DNA of 64,000 nucleotides, from positions 158,758-222,757 of the forward strand of contig JALMLS010000079.1 in NCBI GenBank assembly GCA_038496445.1, given 5' to 3'. Origin of the DNA: Trichosphaerium sp. ATCC 40318. Taxonomy: Eukaryota > Discosea > Flabellinia > Trichosidae. The translations under genes and the position numbers were made by a program. This document shows, one piece after another, positions 22,006 through 34,809 of the stretch (its first letter is position 1; each line of letters starts with the position of its first letter). Below the pieces are notes generated by a model that had not been told where the DNA came from, ran no database searches, and worked only from the letters and a program-made list of their open reading frames with translations.

Positions 22006-23658
22006 ATGTACAAGCAGAAGCTGTTGTTGCTCATAATAATTCCGAGCGTTCTTTGCTCTCTTTCATGGCCTGGTATTGGTAACTTCTCTGCACCTACACT
22101 AAGGTACAGCTTCGGATAGGAGATGTCCCATTATGAGCGAAGCATTTTATATTAATCCGATATTAGCTACCCTCTCGTAAATTTCGATCAAGTGGCTGGT
22201 AAACCTGTTTTTTGGAACAACAGAAACACTTCTTTTGAAGGAAAAATTGTTTTTGTTGAATACGATTTTCCGTTAGCCGGAGTACCTTTGGAACCTATAA
22301 TAGTTGATTATCAGCGTCATGGACCAGCTGCTATTGTTTTTAAGGACGATTCAAACGATCCCGGTAAAATATGGCTGAATAGTAATCATAAACATCGTCA
22401 CGTGAAAGTACCCGTTGTCGCAATGAAAGGTGAGATTGCCTAAGTGTTCTTTTTTTGTGAATCTGACTCCCCGAGAGATGACGATTTCAATGCGTTGATT
22501 GAACTGTTTACGAACGAAACCTACTTGCAAAATAACATCACACTGACGCATGGTACGGTGCAATGATAGAGGGTTCTATATCTAATAGTATAACAGAGGA
22601 GAACAAGTGGGAACAAACTCTCGGTTCAATGTTGTTTGTCCTTTTGGCACAACTTCCTTTTCTCTTATGGAGTCTTACTCTGATGTCTTTGTGTGTTTAC
22701 AGACTCTATTGTATGTCGTCATCAAGGAGCAACAAGAGATGTAACGTAACTCCAATGTTACTTATTCTAATGCTAGAGTTGCTAGCAAATACTGGTACGA
22801 AGAGACAAAACGACCTCAATTTTGGAAACTAATTCTCTTCCCTGGAAACAGAACGCTTTATCTTTGCCATTGATTTGTTTGGAAGTCGTCGATTATACCC
22901 TCCTTGGATGGCATACGTATCATATAGGCATACAATCCCTTATTCTCTTGGATCGTTCTTGATCATGGCTGTCCACTGGAACGAGATTTTGAAGGCCAAT
23001 CAGGTCGTTATAAACAGATTTTTAAGTCGATCGAATAAGATAATATACGCAACAGTCATCGCTCTGATACTTGTAGAAACGATAATAGATATTGTAGGAT
23101 CAGTCGTACGTTATTTTGAATAAGAACAACCATCCATTCTGACTCTTTTTTGGAAATAGTTAACAGTTCAGCTGTTTTATTTAATTCCTCTTATACTTTA
23201 CTTCATTTTCACGGCCTTGATCGCCATATTTTACAATGCAACTGCTATACGCGTATTGATGAGAGTGTCCAAGCTTCGTGTATGCAACGATAAACCCGCT
23301 ATAACTGGTGTACGCCAACTATGATCTTCACACTAAAAAAAAAACTAACTAATTTTGTGACTAGGCTATGTACAAAGCCCTCATGGTTGGTATCATTCTC
23401 ATCATTATTCTTGTCTTCACTATTCTATTCTTACCAAGCATATATACATACGCTGTCAACTACGTTATCATTCGGTCTACATACACATTCTTGTGGTTTG
23501 CAGCAAGCACGTTCCAAATTTTACATTTCTATGATACAACAGACTGGTCGGGAAGAGCTGCGTCTTCAGTTTTTGGAATCAAAGTCGACAGTAGTTCTCC
23601 TAGACAATCTAGAAACACTATGAGTAGTGTAGTGCGCTCAGTTACTGACATAAAGTGA
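22006..23658 (+). CDS. PA-domain seven-helix membrane protein (receptor-like)
   Basis: Seven exons (22006-22072, 22193-22429, 22478-22552, 22597-22794, 22852-23105, 23172-23309, 23365-23658) close to 420 residues. Signal peptide (LLLLIIIPSVLCSL), then a protease-associated (PA) domain at about 23-105: GKIVFVEYDFPLAGVPL, HGPAAIVFKDD, HVKVPVVAMKGE. Seven hydrophobic helices follow: GSMLFVLLAQLPFLLWSL, PMLLILMLELLAN, YSLGSFLIMAVHW, IIYATVIALILVETII, LFYLIPLILYFIFTALIAIF, VGIILIIILVFTILFLP, TYTFLWFAASTFQIL. The tail is Ser-rich. PA domains mediate protein contacts or substrate capture and have no catalytic residues. The topology (extracellular domain plus seven helices) resembles a GPCR, but I see no classical GPCR motif, so receptor function is inference. 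Confidence 0.75.
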
Positions 23659-25410
23659 AAGTGTCTAATCAAAATCAAAATAAAAAAAAAAGATGCTTTC
23701 AAAACTTCAACGATTATTTTACAAGTGAATAGATTAATATTATCACCTACTGCTCACCGCTTGAACATCCATAACAATCTCAAATAAAATTTCTAACACA
23801 CTTGGAGGAAAAAAAACCCGTTCCAAACTATACACGTGAGGTGAAACCACTCAAAACTAAACGTTCTTTAACATTAAATTTTTTTTATAGTTAATCAATC
23901 AAAGTACTACCGTGTAGTTTTAACTTGTACAGTTGAGAATAACTTGTTCGCGATTAACCATTACCTCGCGCATGCGATGAAAGAACTGTAAATTATCTTC
24001 GCGTTATAAAGCCCTTAGTTCGGAATACCTTCCGCGCTGATGCCTATTTTGAGTTAAACATGTTCAGTTCACTTTTTTTTTCCCAAGTGCTAACCTGTCT
24101 CGATGTTTTAAGGCTCAAAGGATAGTAAGGAACTAAGTATCCTACCCCATTATTGTTTTTATTTTAGGTGAAGTTATTATCATAACAACTTGCCTCCTTT
24201 ATGGTGCACAAGTTACGCTAGTGAACAAATCAATTGCGAAATCCTGTACTTTTCTTACCGCCGAGAGATTGCTCTAATGCTTGCTAACTAAGTGTTGATA
24301 CTGCTCTTAAAAAAATACTATGCTTCGCTATTTCTCAGTCTGTTTGTGCCCTTTAAGGTTGTTTGAACGCGCCGTGAGTATAAAGAGAAGTAACTACAGG
24401 CTAGAAAGCGGTCAGTAAGGAACATTGTTTTTAAATACGAAAAAAATTATTTAGTTTTTACCTCACATCTTCTCTACGCGTGATCTTTCTTATCACGTGT
24501 TATGAAGAGTTATAAAGACATTTTTAAAAAATAACTTACAAACAGAGAAGAAATATTCGTTTGTACCACAGTAGTATGGTCGCCTAGGTTGGCGTCGAAA
24601 TGGGTTGTGTAGAGCAGTTTAACAGCGTCATCTTCAAAGGTGAAAAATAGATTGGTTTACCTCTAGCACGAGATTTAGAACAATAAGGAGTAGAATAATG
24701 CACATTGAAAGATATTAATCTCTGGAAAGCGTACCCAGGCATCGCTAGCGTTTAGGCAATGAGTGATGACACCAAAACTGGGTAGTATTGAAAATAAAGC
24801 CAACTTTTTACTATTCTACCAGGGTTAGCAAAAACGTGACTATCACGTGGTATCGTACCATTTAATATATAATAACACACAAAGCCTTGTACATGGTTTC
24901 TTGTGATATGAAGGTGTAATCTCTAGAACACAAGCCAAAAAGAAAGAACTGAATTGTTTTGATTAAGTCAAAAATTCGCAAACGCCGACTAGGTTAACTG
25001 AAGGTAACGCCTCTAACGCTCATCCCCTCATACCTAATGACAGCAGTGTGAGTAATAACAAACAAATAAACTTGATTTATACTAGTTAGGGACAATCATT
25101 CTCCAATCTTTCAGTCCGACACACTAAACCTTTCAGAAGCGAAAGAGATATCTGTAGCATCACCTATGAGGATTGTTGTTAAAGATAAACACAATATTGA
25201 ACGCGTACGTGGTAGTAGAAGACAAATAAAACACGCCTTCCTTTTAAATACATTATACAATAAACAACAAGCGAGCAAACATCAATACCATGACGTTGTT
25301 GGCCTTGTAGTTGTTGTTTGTTTGTTTGTTTGTTTGTGAACTATTAGTTTACAACATTTCTGAAAACGGACTGTGTAGAATCCATGGAGCTTGTTCTCTA
25401 TCTCCCATAG
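23659..25410. other. Intergenic, about 1.75 kb, largest gene-free stretch
   Basis: No open frame with recognisable similarity, no tRNA- or rRNA-like sequence seen. CACGTG occurs at 23833, 24493 and 24844. A (GTTT)n microsatellite lies at about 25313-25339. Confidence 0.4.
25313..25339. repeat. (GTTT)n microsatellite
   Basis: TTGTTTGTTTGTTTGTTTGT, a short tetranucleotide run in the gene-free stretch upstream of 25411. Confidence 0.8.
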
Positions 25411-26050
25411 AGAGTGTGATAGTACGTGGTTCGGTAAGAATCCTCAACCTGTATTATACGCACTTTGCTGTATCACTGGATTAAACCTTGGCGTAAAGTT
25501 TGAGAGAGACGAGAGAGGAGATTTTTTCCGTGTAGAGTACGTTTGTTTTTTTTTTTTTTTGGTTTGTTTTTCTGTTAGTTTTTTAAACGCGTCTGTACGA
25601 TCACGTGATATGCTAATTATCTAAAACTAGTAATCATAACGTCTTCATGCTTGCTTTTAGTATTTTTACATTACAAAAACCTAAGAAACCAAAGAATCAG
25701 TACAGCATATACAAGGCAATGAAAAGGTAAGCGTCAAAAATCAAACAGGTCAAAAAAACAACATAATAAATGCACCCTATTTTCTGGAAATCACTATCAT
25801 GGCTGATATACGCTTTAGATGGGTTAATATGATGGATCATAGGCGTAAGGATAGACAATGGAGGTTCCGAATACGTAGAGATGAAAGAGAAAGATGGGAT
25901 GCTGTAATGCAGCAGTTCTATGCTTTTATGAGTACAAGACCATCTATTTTATGGACATGGCAGTGCGACAACTCAAAAGAAATAATACACATTGACTGTT
26001 TAGATTTTTCTGTTTTGCTTAAATCTGTTGTATGGGCATCAACTTTGTAG
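25411..26050 (+). CDS. Hypothetical basic protein, 5' end not found
   Basis: Three exons join in phase. The first opens after a CCCATAG acceptor (25410). An intron with donor GTACGT, a T16 run and GATCACGTGAT follows, then a short exon (TLQKPKKPKNQYSIYKAM), then a last exon ending at the TAG at 26050 (WVNMMDHRRKDRQWRFRIRR ... FAFMSTRP). The frame upstream hits a TAG at 25376 and no ATG is in phase, so at least one 5' exon is missing from the model. The protein is rich in Arg, Lys and Trp. I do not recognise the family. It lies between two gene-free stretches and has no evident partner. Confidence 0.45.
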
Positions 26051-26773
26051 TGTAAAAGAAAAAAGACTACTAAAGATTGTATTTATTTCTTCCGGTTGTA
26101 AAAGTACTTGGTTGTTGTTTTCATTTTTTCTGGAATTGCTGAGCTGTTTATTCCATTACTACCTACCCTTGTAGTACTATAAAACACTCGGAGAATGCTA
26201 GTATTGTGGAGTTTATTTGTACGGCAAGAATAGAGTCACGTGTGATAGAGTAGACTCTCAATTAAAGTATCACGTTTTTTTACTTCAGAGTTTTAGGCGG
26301 ACAACTTTTTTTTCAGCCTATTTTCGCGTTATACTACAGTTTCCGAGGCTAAAAAACTTCCATGTAGTAGAGGGTATCTTCTAGTTGAATATGAAACGTT
26401 TGGTACGGCGTACAACGTTCTTTTGCGGAGATTGACTCAAAATTACACGCAAATTTTTGTGTTCAAATACTTCGAGTTTACGGTCGTTCTAGCGTCATAG
26501 GTCGCCATAAAACTACGTAGGAGAATAAAACAAAATGTGTTGTCACTGCACTTTCTGTATCAAGTCATATTGTAGCCTAGGAAAGCGAAACAAAGTGTAA
26601 GCGAATACAGAATTAGATCGTTAGTTCCTTTACACTACTCAAAACCCTTGTCGATTTTTTCTTGTTGAAAACGTCATGACCGTTTCACGTTCACTGCTTG
26701 ATCAAACAAACCAAAAGGCCTGCTACCGACAACAGCTGTGGCTCCTTTTTTTTGTTTAAACTTGTCATCAACA
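26051..26773. other. Intergenic upstream of the kelch gene
   Basis: About 720 bases with no supported gene. Contains CACGTG at 26236. Nothing else recognised. Confidence 0.4.
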
Positions 26774-28252
26774 ATGCGTATTGTTCTGGTTGTTCTAATG
26801 TATGTACCTTTTTAGTTTTTTTTGAAATTAATCACGTGATAGGTTCGTTTGCTTGGCAAACTGTTGTACGAGCAATACATGGGATGAAAGTCTCCCAAAT
26901 ATGCCAAAAGCGACAGGAGAAGTTGCTGGTGCCGTTATTGGTGATGCCATGTATCTCGCTGGAGAGGTAATTTAGTTAATGAATGCCGTTTGACACAGAA
27001 AACTTTTTTCCATCGAAAAGTCGGTCGAAAAATATTGTTAATTAAACTCCATTTCCTTCAACTTTCTGGGATTTGTTCTCTAACTAGTGTTAGGATAATA
27101 CCGAGACCTTCAAGTTTGATTTCAAGACAAACAAGTGGTCAACTGTAGCAAGCAGAATACACGCTGGTAACCACAACTCGGCTCACGTTATCGATGGTAA
27201 AGTGCTGAAAAAAAATTTCATCCTACTTTTTCTTTGCCTCTTATTTGTCAACTAGGCTTGTGGTATATTGTTGGTGGTATTGACGCCAACTCATATGGTA
27301 CCGTACAGATATACAATACTAAAACGGACACCTGGAAAGAAGGCAAAACGTAAGTGACTTTTCGCTTCGTCAAGTTTTTTTTGTGAGATAATGTGATATC
27401 TTAGCATGCCTTGGGATGGTGGTTCAGTATGCTCTGCCTACATAGATGGTTATATTTACGCTTGTGGAGGTGTTCAAGGCTTTGAGAATGGTCATAAAAG
27501 AGGTGGAACAAACACAACCTCACAATGTGGAAAATATGATGTCGGTACGATTAAACAGATGATTACTACTTGGGCTAAGTTCTATAGCTACTAATTCATG
27601 GACCTACATGAAATCTATGCCATATGGAAGGTAATCAGTACTCAGATATCTAGATAATTAACTAACCGTTTGCTTGAGAAATCACGCTGCAACTACTTCT
27701 GAAGGAGACAAGATGTGGGTTTTTGGTGGAAGAATGGGCGGAAATTATCCTACTAATGGGTACAATACTGTTCAGGTCTATGATCCAAAAACAGATAAGT
27801 GGGAGGTACAAATAATTAAGAGGAAAAAAAAATCACGTGATTTTTTAACCGTTGAAAATAGACAAGCGAAGATCGAGACTCAAAACTCAAACCGTTCCCT
27901 CAAGAAAGAGGTACAACAAAAAACTTCAAGTATTTTTTGTGGTGGCATGTATTTTAACTTGATCAAAGGTGGTATGGGTACAGCAAGGTATGCTAAAAAC
28001 GCAAATGGCGTAGGAGAGTTCTACATATTCGGAGGAGAAACACAAAATGGTAAAAACGCAACGTCTAATTTTGTGTATTCTCGTGTTGACATCTATAATC
28101 CTTCCACCAATTCATGGCGTTCTGGAAAGAATATGCCTCTACCTAGACATGGTATATATCCTCTTCTATACCAAGGTAAACTTTACATTGGTGGTGGAGG
28201 TATTCATCATGGGCATTCGACAACTGATCACTTTGATTCTTACTGCATTTAA
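26774..28252 (+). CDS. Secreted kelch-repeat protein
   Basis: Nine exons (26774-26799, 26843-26966, 27094-27196, 27256-27349, 27405-27544, 27588-27630, 27679-27805, 27862-27910, 27969-28252) close to 279 residues. The first exon is only 26 bases and supplies most of a signal peptide (MRIVLVVLMFVCLANC). Kelch blades follow, each with the W...M/P start and GG centre: WDESLPNMPKATGEVAGAVI, WYIVGGIDANSYGTVQIYN, YIYACGGVQGFENGH, MWVFGGRMGGNYPTNGYN, FYIFGGETQNGKNATSN, LYIGGGGIHHGHSTT. This is a small beta-propeller exported from the cell, possibly carbohydrate-binding, with no catalytic domain attached. Introns 1 and 7 contain AATCACGTGAT. Confidence 0.88.
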
Positions 28253-28499
28253 AAAAGTTTGTTTTATCATAAATAAACTCAGTCACTTCGCACTTTGTGT
28301 TGCTATTTGAATGACAATAATAGAAAGCACGTGCTTATTGGCGTGGAGTTGCAAACCGACAAAGTCACGTATTACAACAACACCATAATTCGAAGGTAAA
28401 CGCAGTGGAACGAACCTAAGCTTTGCATTGTTTTTTTTCTCGGCGTTGAATTTCGTTGATCGTAAACACGATCTGTGCTTTCACGTACCTTTATACCTC

Positions 28500-30457
28500 A
28501 TGTTTGCCATAGGTACACTTCAAAGCTGCATAGACGTTGTTTCTAATATATTTGTAGGCTCCAAACGGTTACAAGTTCATTTATGCCAAAAACCGCTTCT
28601 AGAGTCGCGCTATACTCTAGCTACGCGTAAACAACGTTATTCATCAACAGGTTCAACCAAAATACAATATTGGCCTCAACCATCGTACGAAACAACATTC
28701 TATTGCGTGTTAATCTATCTCATAGGGTTTTAAAGACGATTGTACGCATTTTCTCTACTCCGCCTAATATTTTCAATTCTATGCTATTCAGAGCAAAGAT
28801 ACTGATGGGTAAGCGCCCGGAAAGCTATTTAAATACCTTCTCACTTTTTTTCTTAATTAAAGGCACCAATCTTTCAGTACATGATCGGATATCCTTTAGA
28901 AAACTTAAAAAAGATAACCAAGTACGTTTTTAAAAGAAAACAAGTCAATGACACCTGTGGAGCGCGTAAAAAAGTTGAGTTCATTTTTTTTGATGAAAAG
29001 TCGCTTTTTTGATTTTTGTGTTCTCTTGACAGTAGTTGCTTAAAATCTTTTTTTTTGCGTTTTTGATTATAAAAGAGAATTGGTTGAGTTTAAAGGAGTA
29101 CATACAAAATAGCTGTGAAGTTAATTATCATTGCTGTGATGATAAAAGACAAAACTAGTTTTGATGACATTTTTTCTGTTTTTTTGACAAAAACCTCACC
29201 CAACACTCAATGTCCTATACTTGTGAACATTTGAATTGCTAATATCGCTTGTAAAAATAGTTTTACTTTAAATAGAGTAGTAGTTTTGACCCTAGTGTTC
29301 GTGATAGCAGCGATTTTTATTTGACTTATAAAATTAAATTTTTGGAAGTTTTTTTTTGGTACTGACTTTGTTTTAGGTCTTTTTGTTTTTTGCTGCTGTG
29401 GTTGTCTTACCAGCTGCAGAGCTTTTATTACTTCCATTAATATATTTTTTTCTTGAATCAATGTATCCAAGCAACATATGGACAACATCATCATGGAAGA
29501 GAATAGCACAAAGAAATATAAAATATAAGCTTAAAATGAAAGAAAATCTCGTCCCTACATTGAACAAGCTTATTACAAAGGAGACAGACAAAAGAAAAGT
29601 ACCCCATGATATCGGCGTGAAACTAAAATACGTCATGGATAAGGTACGTTCCTGCAGTTCACTGAAACAGTAAAAAAACCTTCCTTGGCTTTTTTTAAGA
29701 ATTACATCACGTGACAGTATCTTAGGCTATGTGTGGTGTTAAGCCTTCTCCTGATGATATTCTGGCGTGCAGTAGTGCTTTGAATAATATTAAGTTAGGA
29801 AATTTATCTTGGAAACACCTACAGACGTTGTGCAAGTTTCAGAGGTAACATCTTATTTTTTTTGTATTCTTGATTTGAAAATAGAGTTTTTTTCGCACTC
29901 ACTTGTATAACGTAGGCAATTAGTAGCTCTTCCAATAAAGCCTGTTATGGTGTACTACTTGAATAAGAACTTGAGGGAACTCAAAGTGATTGATGAGGTT
30001 AGGACTTTGCTTCTTTTTACAAAAGATCATTTTTAGCGCTCTCGTTCTACCTTCGACTTAAACTTATTAGATGTTGATTGAACCTCTACCAGTAGACGAG
30101 GAAGGTGGTGATAAAGAAGATAAAGACGACAAGGAGAATGAAGCTAAACCAGTAAACGAGGAAGGCGGCGATAAAACACATTTAGATGAGCTTTGTTTTG
30201 AAGAACTTCAAATGCTTGCGATGGACAGACAGTTTGTGAATACTTATAAGAATTCAGGCGAAATAAGAAAAGAACTTACTGAGTATATAAAACTATCTCA
30301 AGCAAAGGCACCAGATGGATCTTCTTTATCAAATTCTTCAATGATGTTGTATGCTCTTTTAGTGAATATCTCTAAAATGACAAAAGACAAAAAACAAGAG
30401 CAACAACAAGCAAAAGAAAAAGATCAACCAAAAGAAGAAAAATATAAAATGAAATAA
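28500..30457 (+). CDS. LETM1-like mitochondrial inner-membrane protein
   Basis: Eight exons (28500-28512, 28558-28684, 28726-28808, 28863-28921, 29377-29643, 29726-29844, 29916-29997, 30071-30457) close to 378 residues. An Arg/Ser-rich N-terminus suits mitochondrial import. The LETM1 core is clear: SVHDRISFRKLKKDNQ, then VVVLPAAELLLLPLIYFFLE, then SMYPSNIWTTSSWKR, then a ribosome-binding-like helical region (WKHLQTLCKFQRQLVALPIK, LRELKVIDEML, LCFEELQMLAMDRQ). LETM1 proteins act in K+/H+ or Ca2+/H+ exchange and mitochondrial volume control. There are no EF hands. The C-terminus is an acidic then Lys/Gln-rich tail. Intron 4 is about 455 nt, far longer than its neighbours; intron 5 carries TCACGTGA. 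Confidence 0.88.
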
Positions 30458-30625
30458 AAAATCGACCAGATTTTGAGTTGTAGGGGATTATGTCTTATGT
30501 AAACTATATTATTATAATTTTCTATGTTAATACAAATCTTTAGATGAGCGTTTTTGATGATACCACTGAGTTGTGGAAATCAGTTTAGGCTAAAGGGCTT
30601 AAGTTGTTTTTCAATTTTGAAAATG

Positions 30626-31419
30626 TTAAGGACCGTCATATCGTCCTTTAACTGATTCTGGTGTCTCATCTGTCATAATTGTAGGATTATTTTCCATGTG
30701 TTTACGTAATGAGATGCTCCTAAAACTCAATTATTTTATTTTCGGTAAAGATGGAGGTAGCAAAAGCATCAAAACAAAACAGTTTTTTTCATTTTTGCGA
30801 GAGAAAAAATTACCTGTCAGATAAAACAGTCGTGTCAAGGAAATTATCTCCTAGACCTAACTTTATAGCTGATAACATGCAATGTTTTAAATAAGCTCGG
30901 CAAGGTAATACATCACTATTCCAAACTTGTGTTATGCCATACCTATTTTTGATAAAAAATGAGAATTAGAAAAAAATAAGAATGAAACGAATCATTTTTG
31001 ACACATTGTGACACATTGCGACATTGTAATGTTTTTTTTCTAGTCCCAAAAAATCCCAATGAGGGTGGGTACGCCAAAATCAATAGCATTTTCGCTTCTT
31101 TACAAATGACGAAAGGTAGAGGATGGATAGATAAAAAACAGAAAAAACTAAGAAAATAAAAAAATTGCTGTTGAATGGCGTACTGCCCGTATCGCTCATT
31201 CCATTCTTCTTTTGTAAGTAATTTACGTAGATTTTCATTTGTATTACATAAACACATTGTTGCTAATATAATTTTAGCGAGTTATGGGTATGAATGACGC
31301 TGGTAGAAAAAAAAGACTAATGGATGTTTACCTTTTATACCCATAGGTTTTCCTTCAAGTGTAAGTGGCTCTACTTCTACAAAATTATACTCCCTTTCTC
31401 TATAGTAAAAGTCTTCCAT
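30626..31419 (-). CDS. Small conserved-looking hypothetical protein (129 aa)
   Basis: Four exons from the ATG at 31419 join in phase to a 129-residue acidic protein: MEDFYYREREYNFVEVEP, then TMCLCNTNENLRKLLTKEEW, then VLPCRAYLKHCMLSAIKLG, then a polar end (KGRYDGP). Two short Cys pairs (CLC and C...C about 6 apart) are present, but not in a twin-Cx9C arrangement. The second intron (about 31180-30945) is around 235 nt, unusual here. I do not recognise the family. The gene is tail-to-tail with LETM1, about 170 bases apart. Confidence 0.55.
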
Positions 31420-31616
31420 TTTTTCCTTGATAAAATAAGATAAACAACAACAATCCACCGTGTTTCTCTACTTGAAATTCACGTGCAACAAAAAAAAAAC
31501 AGAAAAAAAGCAACTTTTTGCACATGTGATGGCAGAATCTGAAATCACGTGCAATGTTGCGTGAAAAAAAACCTTCAAGTTTTATTGAGAACTTTTAAAT
31601 GCTTGTAAACGATGTC

Positions 31617-32173
31617 TTAATCATGTTTACGCTGTTTAAAGACAAGAACAACACAATACTTGGGTGACATCACATTTTTGGAAAGAATTCGTTTAAACGT
31701 ACTATTGGGATTTCAAATATCGTCACGCCTATTCTAACACCTTCAAAACGTTCTACGCTAAGGCTTGCTACCTCCTAAATAAGATTTTAAGTGTTTTTTC
31801 AACGAAAAGCTTTATTTTGGATATAATTGAGCGCAGTCGCGTTGATTTAAGCTGTACCTTCGTTTCGCGCCTGGCGATCTTTACTTTGTGAAAAAACCCG
31901 GGCTGATGCGCAAAAATCCGCCTGTACCCTTCCACGTAACCAACACTACTGCGGTTAGCGATTACGGGTATGGAAAACGCGCTCTACCGAAACTACACCA
32001 AACTTTAGACTAAACCCGTTAAAAGTACTTCGTACATTTTTAAGATACGGGAAAGTGCCTCTAGAAGATCTCTCTACAAAACTAGTGTTAATTGACGTTT
32101 CAGAAGTTACAAAAGCCAACAAACCAGATAATAAGCTACCATAGCCTACAATAGACTTCCACTTAGTTGACAT
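31617..32173 (-). CDS. Gamma-glutamylcyclotransferase-like protein
   Basis: Four exons (32173-32036, 31983-31858, 31774-31703, 31658-31617) keep frame to 125 residues. The start MSTKWKSIVGYGSLLS has the GYGSLxS substrate loop of the GGCT/AIG2-like fold. RGTFPYLKN, then VGYVEGYRRIFAHQPGF, then EVASLSVERFEGVRIGV follow in the family's order. GGCT enzymes cleave gamma-glutamyl amino acids or glutathione to 5-oxoproline. The catalytic Glu cannot be assigned with confidence, and the last exon is very short, so the C-terminus may be truncated or my final exon wrong. There is a 7-residue insertion just after the GYGSLLS loop. Confidence 0.6.
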
Positions 32174-32554
32174 TTGACGCGTATTCACGAAGAAATGACG
32201 TTATTGTCGGTGGGTCAACTATTTTCATAGTGGGCTTTTCTTCCATAATTAGTCTCAATGACAAACGTTTGCCGACCCTTGATTGCTTAAAGGTGTTCAC
32301 AATATTAAAGGTACCTTGGTGGAGGTGTCAAAGTACTGAAAGGTGTTAATACTAGTCAGCTAATGGTGGTTTGATTAAAGCAAAGATATCTTGTCTAGGA
32401 TAAAAAACTTGAGAGTTACTTGGCCTGGCTTGTTTAGTACTACTGGCCACAATTATGCGCTATAACAGTTGAACCCATGCAATATAATCCAGTAGTGGTA
32501 ATTAAAGCCGGCCATGTGCGCAAAAAAGAGGGCAACTAGTTGAACTTTATTCTG
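32174..32554. other. Intergenic, nothing recognised
   Basis: About 380 bases between the start of the GGCT-like gene and the end of the F-box/LRR gene. No feature supported. Confidence 0.35.
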
Positions 32555-34809
32555 TTACAACCATTCTTTTCCATTTTCGACGCAACAGTATTCGAGTGTA
32601 GGACTCAATTTCGAAACATTATTTACCCCAGTTAAGAATACATTTACAGAGCACAATGAAGGTAGTTCAGCAATATAGTTTACACCCTATGATTAAGTGT
32701 CAAACACTCAAATTTCGAAGAAAAATATGTACGTACAACATGAGTTATATTTTGGTTGAATGAAAGGTTTAGACGGATCAAGGTCTTCATAGGTAACAGC
32801 AATTTGACATTAGTATCTTCTAAACGATTACAAGAAACATTTAAGTTCGTAATGTTTTGGCAGGAGGCAATTTGAGTCAACTGTGAAGGGAGAATAGCTC
32901 CATAACTGACATCTAACTCTTGAAGAGTTTTGATTTCATTAAGGAATGAAATATCACCATCAACAGCTGCTGTTGTACCAGATACATTGAGCCCTTTCAA
33001 CCGTTTGCTATTCTTAAGGTACTTCAAGTCGCTTAGATGAAAGTTTGTGCGATGTAAATCCAAGTGCTCAACATCTAAGAATAAATAAGCAAGACATTGA
33101 ATTTCCAAGAAAAAAAAAGTACCAAATTGAGCTAAATGCTCTTTTTCTTCATCTGTTAAGTTACAATTGGATATTTCTAGAACTTGTATAGTCATCATCC
33201 AGACCGCCAATTGTTTCAAATCAGGTAAGGTAGTATCAGAAAAGTGGAGTTCCCTGCAAGAAAAATAAATGAAAAATTGCGAAACACAAAAAAAAAACTA
33301 AAAAACCACGTACGTCAGTGTCAGCTTATCCCAGTTGACTATGTTGGATATCTGTCTGATTTTGGAAAGAGAAAACTTTGTTATATTAGGAACCTTAGTT
33401 AGGTCAAATAGACACGTGTTTCCAATTAATTCAAACTCTTTGAGGTCGTTCAAAACAAAAGCTTTATCTTCATGATGTGGAACTCGTGCACCCTCATCGA
33501 TAGGCAAGAAAGACTTTATAGTAAGCCGTGTTAGATTCTTTACGTTTTCTAGAACCTTTTCAATGGGTTTTCCTTTCGGTACAGGCATAACAACCTCAGT
33601 CAATCCAACAAAAGGTAAATATGCTTCAATAGCCTCATCAACAATTTTTGCTCCATACGCAAGTTTCTTTAAGTTGACAAGAGATTCGAGCGGCCTCAGT
33701 GAATCTATACGCACGTGATCCATAAGAAGTGTCTACAAAGTATAGATTGAGAAAAATGTAATAAAATCATCGCTAGTTCAAGCACGTGCTTGGACACCAA
33801 AGACAAAAAAAAAACCCAAGAAATAAGTACCTCAAGCTGAGTCATTTTTGCCAAATCAGGAAGACATCCATTACCAAGTCTAAAGCAACGTGACATGTTT
33901 AAGCTAGTGAGATTTTCGAGCTTGCATATTTCTTTTATCGATTTATTAGATATGCAATATGATGACGAAATATCTAATGTATGCAGGTGGGAAAAGTCCT
34001 AAAAAAAAATCATGTCAAATGCAAATAATATAAAAAAAAAACTAAAGCCAGCTGCACATGGCCAATGCTTTTAAAGTCAAAATGCCAATGATGGCTGCGC
34101 TGCAACTGATATTAAGGAAGTCTAGGTTACAGCTACTACGCCAAAACGCCGTAAAGAAGACTAGATTATAACAAGTTCAGTTTTGTTCATTTTAATGAAG
34201 TATAGATGACCTACTACGCATAGAAAGAGCAGTGGGCATACTATCGAGTACGTTTTAAATATTTTGATGAGACGCAAAGTTTTCAAAAAGCGTGTTTGTT
34301 TTCAAGAGTACGAGACCTTTTTGTCTACAAAACAGCGATGCAAGGACGTATCGGCGAGAAAAAAATCGTACCAAGATTTTGCTCATGACTCTGTCTGCCA
34401 AGTTACGTTCGCAACCTGCAATGTTAAGCATTTTGAGCTCAGTATTACACCTATAAGGGCTTATTAGACGCAGTTTCAATGCAGATTTTTTTATAGAGCG
34501 TGAATCAGTTCAAACGATATACTACCTTGTAAATATGGACTCTACAGTGGTTGTATTGAGGTTACAGTCTGAAAAGTTTAAACCGCGTCGAAAATAGAAA
34601 CAACTGTTGTGAAGCTCGTAACAGGCAGCTCCTACGCTGTGGGTTGCGTTAGCACCTATGAAGACAAAATTGTGTTTAATCGCGTACTTTCCAAGCGCAA
34701 GAGGAGATAGATACTCAAAAACTTGCGCCCACAGCTCCGGAACAAGCACTTGCCAGCATGACCCTGATCGGGGTGTTTGATTATCAACGCTTGTAGACAA
34801 CTCAGCCAT
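32555..34809 (-). CDS. F-box protein with leucine-rich repeats
   Basis: Multi-exon gene from the ATG at 34809 to the TAA at 32555. The N-terminus carries an F-box-like segment (WQVLVPELWAQVFEYLSPLA). LRR segments spread over the exons: TELKMLNIAGC, LTSLNMSRCFRLGNGCLP, LVNLKKLAYGAKIVDE, NLTRLTIKSFLP, IQVLEISNCNLTDEEKEHL, LKGLNVSGTTA, NITNLNVSCNRLED, IRLNLSFNQNITHV. F-box proteins recruit substrates to SCF ubiquitin ligases, with the LRRs as the substrate-binding face. Sequence detail is unlike the F-box/LRR gene at 52 kb (different repeat unit), so the two are distant relatives. Some central junctions near 34.0-34.5 kb were not resolved. CACGTG lies in the intron at 33782. Confidence 0.75.

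Noticed and set aside
29100-29180. Box C/D snoRNA in the long LETM1 intron
   Set aside because: A box C-like GTGATGA is present but no matching box D (CTGA) or terminal stem was found at suitable spacing.
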